Source of the DNA: Rhodomicrobium vannielii ATCC 17100
GTDB taxonomy: Bacteria; Pseudomonadota; Alphaproteobacteria; Rhizobiales; Rhodomicrobiaceae
Reading direction: 5' to 3'
Assembly (NCBI RefSeq): GCF_000166055.1
Contig: NC_014664.1
Span: forward strand, 2,387,501-2,451,500
DNA length: 64,000 bases
Shown here: positions 35,262-44,673 of the stretch, in pieces
Layout of the letters: every line of letters starts with the position of its first letter
Numbering within the stretch: the first letter of the stretch is position 1
Notes under the pieces: generated by a model
Told to the model about the DNA's origin: nothing
The model's database searches: none
The model's input: the letters and a program-made list of their open reading frames with translations, nothing else
Made by a program: the position numbers and the translations under genes

Positions 35262-36343
35262 TGCACTGACTCATTCAGAAGGTGCAGATTGAGGCGGTTG
35301 AGCTTGTCGAAGATTTCATCGGCGGTTTTGGTCCAGACGAAGGGTTTTGCGTTCCGGTTGTGATCGGCGATGTAGCGCTTGATGGCGTCTTCGAGGTCGG
35401 CGACGGATTTGAAGACGCCACGACGGATGCGCCGCCGGGTAATGGCGGAGAAGAAGTTTTCGACCGCGTTCAGCCAGGACGCCGAGGTCGGCGTGAAGTG
35501 AAAAACCCACCTCGGATGATCCGCCAGCCAGGCGTCCACCTTGGGATGCTTGTGGGTTCCGTAGTTGTCCAGAATGACGTGGATGATCTTGCCGGCTGGG
35601 ACCTTGCGCTCCACGGCGTTGAGGAATTTGATGAACTCCTGATGGCGGTGGCGCTTCATGCAGCGGCCGAGCACGGTTCCATCCAGCACGTTGAGTGCGG
35701 CGAACAGCGTGGTGGTTCCGTTGCGCTTGTAATCGTGGGTCATGGTCGCGCATTTGCCGGGCTTCAACGGCAGGCCCGGTTGAGTGCGGTCGAGCGCCTG
35801 GATCTGGCTCTTCTCGTCGATGGACAGGACCACGGCATGGCAGGGCGGGCTCATGTAGAGGCCCACCACATCCTCGACCTTTTCGGCGAAGGCGGGATCG
35901 TTCGACTTCTTGAACGTGCGCAAGCGGTGCGGCTGAAGGCGGTGGGCTCCCCAGATGCGCTGCACCGTGCGCAAGCTGACGCCCGCCGCCTTGGCGACAG
36001 CGCGTCCGGTCCAATGCGTGGCGTTTCCGGGGGGCTCGGAACACGGCAGCGCCAGCACTTTCGCGACGCTCTTCGCTGACAAAGGCGGCTTGCCTGGCTT
36101 GCGGGTCTGGTCGCGCAACAGCCCGTCCACCCCTTTTTCGGCGTAGCGCCGCTGCCAACGCCATACGGCTGGCCGGCTGACGCCGCTTAAGCGGGCGACG
36201 TCGAAAACGGAACGGCGCTCAGCAGAATGAAGCACGATCTTTGCCCGCTGCGCGTGCTTCTGCGGGCTGTTGCGGTCCCCGATGACCGCCGCCAAACGTG
36301 AGCGGTCTTCGGACGAGAGAAGGATGCAGACGGTTTGAGCCAT
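35258..36343 (-). CDS. IS630-family transposase
   Basis: DDE transposase of the IS630/Tc1-mariner group, 361 residues. N-terminal helix-turn-helix (SVFDVARLSGVSRPAVWRWQRRY), then a second (GVSLRTVQRIWGAHRLQPHR). The catalytic domain has the first Asp in VLSIDEKSQIQALDRTQPGLP, the second in HVILDNYGTHKHPKVDAWL, and the third acidic residue (Glu) in TSASWLNAVENFFSAI. The frame is complete. Its stop codon TAG is formed by the duplicated TA target and the neighbouring chromosomal base, so the element carries no stop of its own. Confidence 0.95.
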   Translation of the reverse strand: MAQTVCILLSSEDRSRLAAVIGDRNSPQKHAQRAKIVLHSAERRSVFDVARLSGVSRPAVWRWQRRYAEKGVDGLLRDQTRKPGKPPLSAKSVAKVLALPCSEPPGNATHWTGRAVAKAAGVSLRTVQRIWGAHRLQPHRLRTFKKSNDPAFAEKVEDVVGLYMSPPCHAVVLSIDEKSQIQALDRTQPGLPLKPGKCATMTHDYKRNGTTTLFAALNVLDGTVLGRCMKRHRHQEFIKFLNAVERKVPAGKIIHVILDNYGTHKHPKVDAWLADHPRWVFHFTPTSASWLNAVENFFSAITRRRIRRGVFKSVADLEDAIKRYIADHNRNAKPFVWTKTADEIFDKLNRLNLHLLNESVH

Positions 36344-36400
36344 GCCTGAAGCATGCCTTGCTTCGTCTGCTTTGTGAATCCTATGTTTGCGTCAGTGCAC
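35261..36400 (-). mobile_element. Complete IS630-family insertion sequence, 1140 bp
   Basis: The ends are inverted repeats: GTGCACTGACTCATTC on the left and, read inward, GTGCACTGACGCAAAC on the right (first ten bases identical, 13 of 16 overall). Both ends are flanked by TA (35259-35260 and 36401-36402), the TA duplication expected of IS630 elements. One intact transposase gene fills the element. Intact ends and frame suggest it may still be active. Confidence 0.93.
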
Positions 36401-36402
36401 TA

Positions 36403-36608
36403 GCGTCGTCTCGTAATTCAGGGGCGGCACGCCGCTGGCTAGGTCTGGTGGTCGACGCAACAGCACCGTGAGCGCGCGAGCGCCCGCACAGACCTCCTCG
36501 CGAAGGCCGTCGGCCTCGACGTTCGCTGCGGGAGGTCACGGCCAGTCACCTCGAGACGGGGCTTGTAACGCCCCCGCGCCGGGTGCCAGCAACGATCACC
36601 TCTCCTGT
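36403..36608. other. Intergenic segment between IS630 and hemY
   Basis: About 200 bp of GC-rich sequence without a recognisable gene or RNA. It would have been the 3' flank of DUF3775 and of hemY before the IS arrived. Confidence 0.5.
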
Positions 36609-38183
36609 TTAGCGGCGACGGAAGCGGTCGACCGGCGTCGTAACCTCTTCGGCTTCCACGGTCGTTTCTGGCGTTGTGACCAGAGCATTCGATGTCGCCG
36701 TGTCATTAGCGGGCGTGGGCGGCGTCTTCGCGTCGGAACCGTCTTTGCCGACCGGAGACGCGACCACATCGACCGGCTCGTTCGAACGGCCGGACAAGCC
36801 CTTGGTCTTTGCGTAGGAGTCGGGCAACGATTCGCCTTCGAGCGACACCACGTCGAGGGCTGAGATCTCGGCGGCGAAGTCATCGGGGTTCGCTGAGGCG
36901 TTGGCGGGCGGCGTCTTCCACTCGAAACTGCCAAGCGCACCGGTGGTCGGCGAAATCGGTTGCCATTCAGCGGAAACGGTTCCGTCCGGAGCAACCCAGA
37001 CCGGGTCCGGAGCGCCACGCGCCGCCTTCGCGAGCCATTCGCGCGCACGACCCGAATCGCGGTTCTGCCCGGCCTCGATGCGCGCCATCAGGCGGCAAAC
37101 GCGCGCGGGCGGATTGTTGGCGAGATAGGGTTCGAGCGCAAGCCGCGCCGTCTTCCATTCCTGCGCGTCAATGGCGGAAACCGCAACCGCAACCGCGCCT
37201 TCGAGCGTCTGCGAGCCGGCCGCGACGAGCGACTTGACGCGCGCGAGGCGGTCACGGGGCGAGTCGCCGCGCCGTGCGTGGGCAAAGGTCAGCGCGATTT
37301 CAGGATGCTGCGTCGAGCGCCATGCCTGCGTGAGTATTTTCGTCGCGCGCGATGTCTGCCCCTGCGTGGTCAGGATGCGGCCCGCAACCACAGCGGCGGG
37401 GATCAGCGTCGGCGACAGGTCGAAAGCTTCCGTCGCGTAGGCGAGCGCCTTGCTTGGCTGCGAGTCTTCCAGCTCGATGGCGAGCTGCGTCAGAAGCAGC
37501 GAACGGCGCCGGTCGGCTTCGGGCTTGGCGAGGTGACGATGTTCCTTCGCGATCTGAAGGGTTTTCAGCGCGGCCCGCCAGTCGCCCTCGCGGGACTGGA
37601 TCTCGAACAGCGCACTCGAAGACCACGCCAGCGCAGGATTCGCGGCCAGTGCGCGTTCCGCAAACTGCTTGGCGGCCTCGTTCTGGTTCGCCTTCTTCGC
37701 TTCCATGTAAAGACCGCGAAGGCCAAGCTCTGCCATTTCCGGCTTTTCGAGCATGCGCTCGAACGCCTGCCGCGACGCAATCGAATCCTCATTCAACTGT
37801 GCCGACTGCGCCTGAAGCAGAAGGGCGAGCGGCTCGTTCGGAACGGTACGTCTCGCGATCGCGTCCGCCTTGAGCGCGGCGGATTTGTCGCCCGCACCCG
37901 CTGCGAAAATGCCGCGACGCACGGCTTCCTGGCCGACGCGCTGGCGGCGGCGCTGCATCCTGCCGCGAAATTTCTTCGGGCCGGTCCATGTGAGGAGGCC
38001 GAGCCATCCCAGAAGGAACACGATGACAAAGGCCAGCAGCAGAGCTACCGAGCCGATGAAGACGCTCGTCTGGATGTCATAGCCGAGCCACTGGATGGTG
38101 ACGTTACCCGGCCGGTCCGCGATCCAGGCAAACCCGACGGCGACAAGGACGATGATCACGAAATAGCCGATGAGGCGGGTCAT
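36609..38183 (-). CDS. hemY: HemY-family membrane protein with TPR repeats
   Basis: Inner-membrane protein encoded with haem genes in many Proteobacteria (COG3898). 524 residues: two membrane helices (residues 4-24 and about 43-68), the HemY_N domain with GWLGLLTWTGPKKFRGRMQRRRQRVGQEAVRRGIFAAGAGD, then tetratricopeptide-like helix pairs up to about residue 400, and a long disordered Thr/Asp-rich C-terminal tail. It is not the protoporphyrinogen oxidase also called HemY. It lies 46 nt after mic60 and forms the end of the hemC-hemD-mic60-hemY set. Confidence 0.92.
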   Translation of the reverse strand: MTRLIGYFVIIVLVAVGFAWIADRPGNVTIQWLGYDIQTSVFIGSVALLLAFVIVFLLGWLGLLTWTGPKKFRGRMQRRRQRVGQEAVRRGIFAAGAGDKSAALKADAIARRTVPNEPLALLLQAQSAQLNEDSIASRQAFERMLEKPEMAELGLRGLYMEAKKANQNEAAKQFAERALAANPALAWSSSALFEIQSREGDWRAALKTLQIAKEHRHLAKPEADRRRSLLLTQLAIELEDSQPSKALAYATEAFDLSPTLIPAAVVAGRILTTQGQTSRATKILTQAWRSTQHPEIALTFAHARRGDSPRDRLARVKSLVAAGSQTLEGAVAVAVSAIDAQEWKTARLALEPYLANNPPARVCRLMARIEAGQNRDSGRAREWLAKAARGAPDPVWVAPDGTVSAEWQPISPTTGALGSFEWKTPPANASANPDDFAAEISALDVVSLEGESLPDSYAKTKGLSGRSNEPVDVVASPVGKDGSDAKTPPTPANDTATSNALVTTPETTVEAEEVTTPVDRFRRR

Positions 38184-38229
38184 GACTTAGATTCCAAAGT
38201 TAGCGAGTTCGCGCTTGGTTGCCGGTTGT

Positions 38230-39339
38230 TCAGTTCTGGGCGGCCTGGGGCTTCGTCAGGGACGCGATAATCTGCTGATCGGTGTTCTTCACGGCTTCGT
38301 CGGCGGCGACGCGGGCTTTCACCTGCTCAAGCCACGCGCCGATTTCGTCCTTCGCCGTAGCGGGGAGCGTGTCGGCGGCCGCAAGGGCACCTGCGGCATT
38401 CCCTGCCTTCAGCGCGGACGAAACCCGCCCGAGGATGGCCTCGACCGTATCGCCACCATCGCCGGACGGCTTGACCTGAACCGCGGAGCGCGCACGCGCC
38501 ATCACCTGGCCCACGACGCTGTCGGGCGACTGCTTCTGATAATGCCGCTGGATCGCCACGCGCGCCGCATCCTCGAAACTCGCCCGCAGCGCGGCGATGG
38601 AGGGCACGCCCTTATCCTTGTAAGCGGCAAGTTCCGACACCGGGAGCTTTTCCGGCGACAGGTTTTCGATGGCCGTCAATTCTTCTGCAAAGGGCCGCCC
38701 TTCGGCGACCGCGCGCTTGAAGTTGGCGAGTGCAAGCGAAAGTGCTGCGTTGCGGGCGTCGGCGCGCCGTTCGCCAAGGCCGCGTTCAAGGCCCGTGATA
38801 CGGTCTCCGATGGGCGCGAACTGCTCCGCGACAGCCGCCGCCACGACTTCCTTGCTCGGCTCGATGCCAGGCTTCTGCTCGACGGCTTCGATGCGCTGCG
38901 TCACCGATTGCAGGGAGGCCGTCGCGTCCTTGCCGGTCTTCTCAAGCGCATCAAGACGATTGTTGACCTCGGTCAGATCGACGGCCGGAGCCGCCGGAGC
39001 CGGGCTCGCTTCCGCCGCCGCGACAGGCCGCGCGCGCACGGCTTCGCCGAGTTGCGCCGTCCGCTGCTGGAGGTCCGCGATTTGCCGACGTGCTTCCGCG
39101 TCAGCGCCGCCGCTCGTGTCGGTTGGCACCGTGAAATACACCGCACCAGCGCCGACAAGGCCGCCAATAATGCCCGCCGTCAGCGCCTTTAGAACGCTGC
39201 CGCCTCCGCCGCTTGAGGGCTGCGGCGCCTGCTCGATGATCTGCGGCTTCGGCCGGGGCGACGTGTCTGCGCCCGCAGCCGCTGGCTGAGCCTTTTCGCC
39301 ATCGATGATAGTCGGTCTCGGTTTCTTGTCTTCGGGCAT
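38230..39339 (-). CDS. mic60: Alphaproteobacterial Mic60/mitofilin-like protein
   Basis: Bacterial homolog of the MICOS membrane-shaping protein Mic60. The 369 residues have the right layout: a Pro-rich cytosolic lead, one membrane helix (SVLKALTAGIIGGLVGAGAVYFTV, about residues 47-70), a coiled-coil stretch (AEARRQIADLQQRTAQLGEA and DLTEVNNRLDALEKTGKD), and the C-terminal mitofilin domain (AALSLALANFKRAVAEGRPFAEEL, then helices up to AWLEQVKARVAADEAV). In alphaproteobacteria this gene sits between hemCD and hemY, exactly as here, and has been tied to intracytoplasmic membrane or crista-like shaping. Confidence 0.85.
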   Translation of the reverse strand: MPEDKKPRPTIIDGEKAQPAAAGADTSPRPKPQIIEQAPQPSSGGGGSVLKALTAGIIGGLVGAGAVYFTVPTDTSGGADAEARRQIADLQQRTAQLGEAVRARPVAAAEASPAPAAPAVDLTEVNNRLDALEKTGKDATASLQSVTQRIEAVEQKPGIEPSKEVVAAAVAEQFAPIGDRITGLERGLGERRADARNAALSLALANFKRAVAEGRPFAEELTAIENLSPEKLPVSELAAYKDKGVPSIAALRASFEDAARVAIQRHYQKQSPDSVVGQVMARARSAVQVKPSGDGGDTVEAILGRVSSALKAGNAAGALAAADTLPATAKDEIGAWLEQVKARVAADEAVKNTDQQIIASLTKPQAAQN

Positions 39340-39416
39340 CGTCGGACCAGCCTATTTATCTTTTTTGCAAGCGCCATATTCCACAGGATCGTGGTCGCGG
39401 AAGGGCAGGGTTGCGC

Positions 39417-40124
39417 CTAACGTACAAGGTCGAGAAGAGCCTTGCGATTCGGCCTTTCGGATATGTAAACGCCACGCGGTTCGAGCGTTCGAAGTTGCTG
39501 CGCTACGGTTTCCGATATGCAAAAATATGACAGTTTTTTAGCGCATTCAGCCAATCGATGCCTGTGACATAATGAAACGTATATTTCGGCCGTGCGTGGC
39601 GAGAGCAACGTCACCCCGTCGAGCGTGCCCCGTTCGATCATGTCGGCGATATCGGGTTTGAACGCCTCGGCGGCTTGCATGACGTAAACCGCCAGCGACC
39701 GCGACGGCATGCCGTGGCTGGTCAATTCTCCGACGATGTCGAACGAAAGATGTTCGCCCGCCACATGGACGAAGCGCGTGCCGGGCGCGGCCTGAGCGAC
39801 AATCGCGGCGGCGAGTTGTTCGCCTGTGTCAGCGACCGCGAGAGGCTTTTGAAGGCCGCAATGTCGGGCGCGTCGCGCTGTAGCGTCACCCACGCAATAG
39901 ATAGGGAAACGCGCCAAGCCGCCGATTGCGCCCGCCTGTTCCAGCGCGCGCAACGTGTTGCCGCTCGTGACGATGAGCGCGTCCGTATTCTCAAGCTCCG
40001 CCGCGTCGAAATCGAGCGCGCGCAGTTCGATGAGCGGCTGGAGCACGGGCTCATGCCCAAGTTCCCGCAATTCGCCCGCAAACGGCGCGGCGTCCTGCTC
40101 CGCTCTCGTTACCAGCAAACGCAT
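39417..40124 (-). CDS. hemD: Uroporphyrinogen-III synthase
   Basis: Closes hydroxymethylbilane with inversion of ring D to make uroporphyrinogen III. HemD sequences vary greatly, but this 235-residue protein starts MRLLVTRAEQDAAPFAGEL, has the LIVTSGNTLRAL and YCVGDATARRAR segments of the first lobe, and the GVTLLSPRTAEIYVSL and CISETVAQQL pattern of the second. It lies 75 nt after hemC and 77 nt before mic60 on the same strand, which supports the call. Confidence 0.9.
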   Translation of the reverse strand: MRLLVTRAEQDAAPFAGELRELGHEPVLQPLIELRALDFDAAELENTDALIVTSGNTLRALEQAGAIGGLARFPIYCVGDATARRARHCGLQKPLAVADTGEQLAAAIVAQAAPGTRFVHVAGEHLSFDIVGELTSHGMPSRSLAVYVMQAAEAFKPDIADMIERGTLDGVTLLSPRTAEIYVSLCHRHRLAECAKKLSYFCISETVAQQLRTLEPRGVYISERPNRKALLDLVR

Positions 40125-40199
40125 TCCGCCTCCGCTGTCGCAAAATTCCGGACGAGGTGCGGAAGCCGCGAGGCGGCATTCCGCTGATGCGCGATCATG

Positions 40200-41141
40200 T
40201 CAGGCCGCCGGGGGGAACACATCCTTGCCGCCCCGTGCATAAAGCTCCTGCGCGGCGTCCTTGCCCATGGCGGCTGCGTCGTTCGCGCTGCCCTCGCGGG
40301 TGGTTTCGTAGATGCGCGCGCCGTCGGGCGTGAGGATCGCGCCCTTGAACGACACCCTGCCGTGACCGTCATAGCGGGCGAGCGCGGCAATCGGCGTGCG
40401 ACACGAACCGTCGAGTTCGCTGAGGAAGGCGCGCTCGGCGTCGATGGCGTAGCCGGTCGCCTCGTCATGCAGCGCCATGATGAGCTCGCGCGTCACCTGA
40501 TCGTTCGAGCGGATCTCGATGCCGATGGCGCCCTGCGCAGGCGCGGGCAGCATATCTTCCACAGGAATATGTTGGGTGATGCGGTCGGAAAGGCCAAGCC
40601 TGTTCAGCCCGGCGGAAGCCAGCAGCGTCGCGTCCGCCACGCCGTCTTCGAGCTTCTTGAGGCGCGACTGCACGTTGCCGCGGAAGAGCACCGTCTTCAG
40701 GTCCGGGCGCTTGTTCTTGATGAAGGCTTCGCGGCGGACGGAGGCCGTGCCGATGACCGCGCCCTCCGGCATATCTGCAAGCGATTTCGCCTTCATCGAA
40801 ATGAACGCGTCGCGCACATCCTCGCGGGGGAGGTTGCAAGCGATTTCAAGCCCATCCGGCAGGAAAGCCTGCACGTCCTTCATCGAATGGACGGCGATGT
40901 CGATCTGGTCAGCGAACAGCGCCTCTTCAAGTTCCTTGGTGAAAAGCCCCTTGCCGCCAACCAAAGACAAGGCCTTGTCGAGGATTTTATCGCCAGTCGT
41001 CTTGATGACGACGCGCTCGAATTTGACCTCGTCGCCATAGATCGCGGCCAGGCGGTTCTGTACTTCCGTAGCTTGCGCCAAAGCCAGCGCACTGCCACGT
41101 GTACCGATGCGAATTTGCCTTGCGTCTGAGTGATTTTTCAT
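40200..41141 (-). CDS. hemC: Porphobilinogen deaminase (hydroxymethylbilane synthase)
   Basis: Polymerises four porphobilinogens onto its dipyrromethane cofactor. 313 residues, usual length. Motifs: RIGTRGSALALAQA at the start, the VVIKTTGDKI loop, KGLFTKELEEAL, AVHSMKDVQAF carrying the catalytic Asp region, RREAFIKNKRPDL with substrate-binding Arg residues, LASAGLNRLGL, PAPAQGAIGIE, and the cofactor Cys in ELDGSCRTPIA. Leads the hemC-hemD-mic60-hemY cluster. Divergent from tsaD, with a 123-bp shared promoter region. Confidence 0.96.
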   Translation of the reverse strand: MKNHSDARQIRIGTRGSALALAQATEVQNRLAAIYGDEVKFERVVIKTTGDKILDKALSLVGGKGLFTKELEEALFADQIDIAVHSMKDVQAFLPDGLEIACNLPREDVRDAFISMKAKSLADMPEGAVIGTASVRREAFIKNKRPDLKTVLFRGNVQSRLKKLEDGVADATLLASAGLNRLGLSDRITQHIPVEDMLPAPAQGAIGIEIRSNDQVTRELIMALHDEATGYAIDAERAFLSELDGSCRTPIAALARYDGHGRVSFKGAILTPDGARIYETTREGSANDAAAMGKDAAQELYARGGKDVFPPAA

Positions 41142-41264
41142 GGTTGTGTTGACTTAGGTTGTAGGGGTGCGTCCGACTTCTTGAGGGATGCAGAGGATTG
41201 GGACACTAAGCATATCGCAGCCGCAAGGTACAGCACTAAAGCAAGACGGAATTAGACACTGATC

Positions 41265-42395
41265 ATGCAGCAACGCGCGAGCACCGGAGCAACTAAGGAG
41301 CCGGGGGCGACAAAAGACCGCGAGTTGACAGTGCTGGGAATCGAGACGAGTTGCGATGAAACCGCTGCTGCTATAGTCCGGCGCGACCCTTTCGGCAACG
41401 GCACACTTCTCTCGTCTATCATAAGGTCGCAATTCAAAGATCACGAAGCCTATGGCGGCGTCGTGCCGGAAATTGCTGCGCGCGCTCATGTCCAGGTGGT
41501 CGACAAGATCGTGGAAGCCGCGCTCAATGAGGCGAAGCTTGACTTCGGCGACCTCGACGGCGTGGCCGCGACAGCCGGGCCCGGTCTTATCGGTGGCGTG
41601 CTCGTTGGACTCGTCACGGCGAAGGCCATCGCGCTCGTGCACGACATCCCGCTCGCCGCGGTGAACCATCTCGAAGGCCATGCGCTGACGGTCGGTCTCA
41701 CGGAAGGGCTTCGGCCGCCATACCTGCTGTTGCTGGTGTCGGGCGGTCATACGGAATTTCTGAAAGTCGGCGGTGCGTTCCAATACGAGAAGCTCGGCGG
41801 CACCATCGACGATGCGCTGGGCGAGGCGTTCGACAAGGTCGCCAAGATGCTCGGCCTCGGCTTTCCCGGCGGCCCCGCCGTGGAGCGCACGGCCGCCAGC
41901 GGCGATCCGTATCGCTTCGATCTGCCGCGCCCGCTCGCGGGACGCCCCCGCCCCGACTTCTCCTTTTCCGGCCTCAAGACCGCCGTGCGGCAGGTCGCGC
42001 TTACGCATGCGCCTGTGTCGCGTCAGGTCGCGGCCGATCTTTGCGCCTCGTTCCAGAAGGCAGCGGGCGACGTGGTGCGCGACAGGTTGCGCGCCGCCAT
42101 GACAATCTATGAAGCGTCCGGCTTGCCTCGGCGGCTCGTTGTGGCGGGCGGGGTCGCGTCCAACCGCACGCTGCGAACCGCGCTGCTCAAGGAGTGCGAG
42201 GCGTCCGAATACACCTTCCACGCGCCGCCGCCGGGGCTTTGCACCGACAATGCGGCAATGATCGCCTGGGCTGGCGCAAACCGGATCGCGGCCGGGCTTG
42301 TGGATGGGCTCGACGTTGCGGCCCGCGCGCGCTGGCCGATTTCCGAAGTTTCGGTCCCGGTCGAGACGGTGAAGGAGCTTTCCGCGGCGGAATGA
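41265..42395 (+). CDS. tsaD: tRNA N6-adenosine threonylcarbamoyltransferase
   Basis: Transfers the threonylcarbamoyl group to A37 of ANN-decoding tRNAs together with TsaB and TsaE. 376 residues. The ASKHA-fold motifs are [42 protein letters not shown], the metal ligands [44 protein letters not shown] and the late [11 protein letters not shown]. The Lys/Glu-rich lead of about 20 residues before ELTVLGIE may mean a later start. gpsA follows 114 nt downstream, a common gene order. Confidence 0.96.
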   Translation: MQQRASTGATKEPGATKDRELTVLGIETSCDETAAAIVRRDPFGNGTLLSSIIRSQFKDHEAYGGVVPEIAARAHVQVVDKIVEAALNEAKLDFGDLDGVAATAGPGLIGGVLVGLVTAKAIALVHDIPLAAVNHLEGHALTVGLTEGLRPPYLLLLVSGGHTEFLKVGGAFQYEKLGGTIDDALGEAFDKVAKMLGLGFPGGPAVERTAASGDPYRFDLPRPLAGRPRPDFSFSGLKTAVRQVALTHAPVSRQVAADLCASFQKAAGDVVRDRLRAAMTIYEASGLPRRLVVAGGVASNRTLRTALLKECEASEYTFHAPPPGLCTDNAAMIAWAGANRIAAGLVDGLDVAARARWPISEVSVPVETVKELSAAE

Positions 42396-42509
42396 CCCTG
42401 ACCGGGCCTGCGGGTTGCGCGGTCTCCACCGCCTCGCTACCAAAGCCGCCTGAATCGGCATCGCCCGCAGCCGCATGTCGCGGGGCATTTATAGAGAGGC
42501 GGCTCGGCC

Positions 42510-43550
42510 ATGGCCACGAACACCCCCGGCGAGACAACGCGATTGCAGCACATAGGGGTCATAGGTGGCGGCGCCTGGGGAACGGCGCTTGCGCAATCCG
42601 CCTGCCGCGCGGGGCGCAAGGTCACGCTCTGGGCCTATGAGTTCGAAACGGTCGCCGAAATCAACGATCACCGCACCAACCGCGTCTATCTGCCGGGTGT
42701 CGCGCTCGATCCAGGCATTCGCGCGACCGCAAAGGCGAAGGACATCGCGGCGGCTGACGCTCTTCTTTTTGTTGCGCCATCGCAGTTCTCCCGCGCCGTC
42801 GCCAGCGAAATCGCGCCGCATCTTCAAAGCGGCACGCCCGTCGTGATCTGCACCAAAGGTGTGGAGCAGGGCACGAATGCGTTCATGAGCGAGGTGGTGC
42901 ACGAGGTGTTGCCCGGCGCGAAAATCGCCGTCCTCTCCGGCCCGAGCTTCGCGGGTGAGGTGGCGCGCAGTCTGCCCACCGCGCTGACGCTTGCCTGCCC
43001 GGACGAGGCGCTCGGCGCGGAGCTGACCGCAGCCCTCGCGCATCGCACCTTCCGCCTTTACTGGACCGACGACGTTACGGCCGCCCAAGTCGGCGGCGCG
43101 GTGAAGAACGTGCTGGCGATTGCGGCGGGGATTGTGGAAGGCCGGAAATTCGGCGCTAACGCTCACGCGGCCATGGTCACGCGCGGTTTCGCGGAATTGG
43201 TGCGGCTCGGGCGGGCGCTCGGCGGGCGCTTTGAAACGCTGACCGGGCTTTCCGGGCTCGGCGATCTCATCCTCACCGCATCGAGCGTTCAGTCGCGCAA
43301 CATGTCGCTGGGGTTGGCGCTTGGGCAGGGCCGCCTGTTGTCCGAAATTCTCGGCCAGCGGAAATCCGTCTCCGAGGGCGTGCATTCGGCGGGCGCGGTT
43401 GTCGCGCTGGCGGCGAAGCACGGGGTGGAGATGCCGATCTGCGAGGCCGTGCACAGCGTCGTCAAGGGCGAGACGAGCGTCGACGACGCCATCGATGCGC
43501 TGTTGTCGCGCCCGTTGCGCGCCGAGGTAGATTTTCCGCCCGCGCAGTGA
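42510..43550 (+). CDS. gpsA: NAD(P)-dependent glycerol-3-phosphate dehydrogenase
   Basis: Reduces dihydroxyacetone phosphate to sn-glycerol-3-phosphate for phospholipid synthesis. 346 residues. NAD-binding [14 protein letters not shown] near residue 16, [10 protein letters not shown], the [11 protein letters not shown] segment, [22 protein letters not shown], the catalytic Lys in [14 protein letters not shown], and the C-terminal [24 protein letters not shown] and EGVHSAGAV. Likely co-transcribed with tsaD. A terminator-like hairpin lies 73-96 nt after its stop, oriented mainly for the convergent PRC-barrel gene. Confidence 0.96.
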   Translation: MATNTPGETTRLQHIGVIGGGAWGTALAQSACRAGRKVTLWAYEFETVAEINDHRTNRVYLPGVALDPGIRATAKAKDIAAADALLFVAPSQFSRAVASEIAPHLQSGTPVVICTKGVEQGTNAFMSEVVHEVLPGAKIAVLSGPSFAGEVARSLPTALTLACPDEALGAELTAALAHRTFRLYWTDDVTAAQVGGAVKNVLAIAAGIVEGRKFGANAHAAMVTRGFAELVRLGRALGGRFETLTGLSGLGDLILTASSVQSRNMSLGLALGQGRLLSEILGQRKSVSEGVHSAGAVVALAAKHGVEMPICEAVHSVVKGETSVDDAIDALLSRPLRAEVDFPPAQ

Positions 43551-43622
43551 ATCGCGCGCCGCTTCCCTGAACGCGGGTCTCTTCGCCTTTAACAAATCCG
43601 GCCGTGACGAGAAATCGCCAAC

Positions 43623-43646
43623 AAAAAAGGAGGCCGAAGCCTCCTT
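43623..43646 (-). terminator. Intrinsic terminator of the PRC-barrel gene
   Basis: Stem GGAGGC/GCCTCC, extended by A-T pairs, around a CGAA/TTCG tetraloop; on the minus strand it is followed by a run of six T. It lies 23 bp after the PRC-barrel gene stop and also faces the end of gpsA. Confidence 0.85.
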
Positions 43647-43668
43647 CCTTGCAAATTGTAAACCCGCG

Positions 43669-44217
43669 TTACTGAGCCTTCGGGGTTTCGGCAGACTTGT
43701 TCTCGTTGATCTTCTCGTTGACCTTGTCCTTCGCCTGATCGTAGGCTTGACCGGCCTTCTCCTTCGCCTGCTTCCAGCTTTCGGCCGCCTTCTGGCGCCA
43801 CTCGGTTACACGCTGATTGAACGCCTGATCGTTCAGCGTCTTGTAAGCCGGAGCGGCCTTAAGCTGCTCCTTCGTGGCGTCGACCGTGAAGACGTGCTTG
43901 TTGTCTTTGGTTTCGGATTTGATCGCGTCGAAGGGAACGGCGACTTCCTTCTCGCCGATGCCGAGCACACCGCCGACGCCGATCACTGCAATCGCGATAC
44001 GGCCGTCCTTGTCGAACACGAGGTTCGCAATCTTGCCGATCTGCTGGTTGTCCTTCGCGAGGACGGGCGTGCCGACGAAGTCCGTGCCGAGCACTTCTTC
44101 ATTCGTCTGCTGCTCGATGAACGTGACAGGAGCCGTAGCGGCGGGAGCCGTCGTCTGCGCTGCGAGGGGGCTGATAGCAATCATCAAAGCCGTGACAGCC
44201 GTGAGTGTGGTTTTCAT
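43669..44217 (-). CDS. Exported PRC-barrel domain protein
   Basis: 182 residues. Signal peptide about 1-20 (cleavage near AAQ-T). The PRC-barrel core has GTDFVGTPVLAKDNQQIGKIANLVFDKDGRIAIAVIGVGGVLGIGEKEVAVPFDAI, the standard arrangement for this family. A long C-terminal amphipathic Lys/Glu/Ala helix follows (RQKAAESWKQAKEKAGQAYDQ), resembling CsbD or late-embryogenesis helices. Role unknown; members appear in stress or envelope contexts. The start at 44217 has GGAG at good spacing; the longer frame to 44268 lacks a signal peptide pattern. Confidence 0.85.
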   Translation of the reverse strand: MKTTLTAVTALMIAISPLAAQTTAPAATAPVTFIEQQTNEEVLGTDFVGTPVLAKDNQQIGKIANLVFDKDGRIAIAVIGVGGVLGIGEKEVAVPFDAIKSETKDNKHVFTVDATKEQLKAAPAYKTLNDQAFNQRVTEWRQKAAESWKQAKEKAGQAYDQAKDKVNEKINENKSAETPKAQ

Positions 44218-44673
44218 TCGGGAAACTCCATGTTCGCCGTGCCAAGAAACACGGATGGTAAGACACACGCATATAGGAAAGGTTCCGGTTGGCGGAATGA
44301 CGCGAAATCATGAATATTTCGAAAGCTTCGGGCTTCCAAATCGACCGGAACTGAACAAAGCTGCAAAAAAACGCCGGAGCTCATTCAACCTCTGCGGGTC
44401 GATTCGTCCGTACGATGATGAGTTGCACCGCAACAAGGCCGTTTTCGGGCCGTATCGCGTGCGATTAAGACCGTCCCCCCGCGCTCGTGCTCTGGTGCAT
44501 TCGTTTGGTCCACCTTGCCGCACGCTCTCAAGCAAACGCATGCGCCTCAAGAGCACTAGCAACCGATTGATTGTAGTGCAGTTTTCTAATTTTGCATCTG
44601 ATGACGGTTCCGCCAGCGCCTGCATTGGGCGGTCATCCGAAAACGATGTCGTGATGCGGAGAGCCGCACGCTC
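44218..44673. other. Gap without a recognised gene
   Basis: 456 bp between the PRC-barrel start and the methyltransferase stop, both on the minus strand. It should contain the PRC-barrel promoter. Small frames exist on both strands (105 codons on the minus strand at 44308-44625), but composition and lack of start signals do not support them. Confidence 0.5.

Noticed and set aside
36403-36608. Possible structured RNA (SRP or RNase P type) between IS630 and hemY
   Set aside because: No SRP GGAA-loop block or RNase P core motifs on either strand.
36960-38270. 436-codon plus-strand frame
   Set aside because: Antisense shadow of hemY; no family features.
44308-44625. 105-codon minus-strand frame
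   Set aside because: No start signal, mixed composition and no homology; treated as non-coding.
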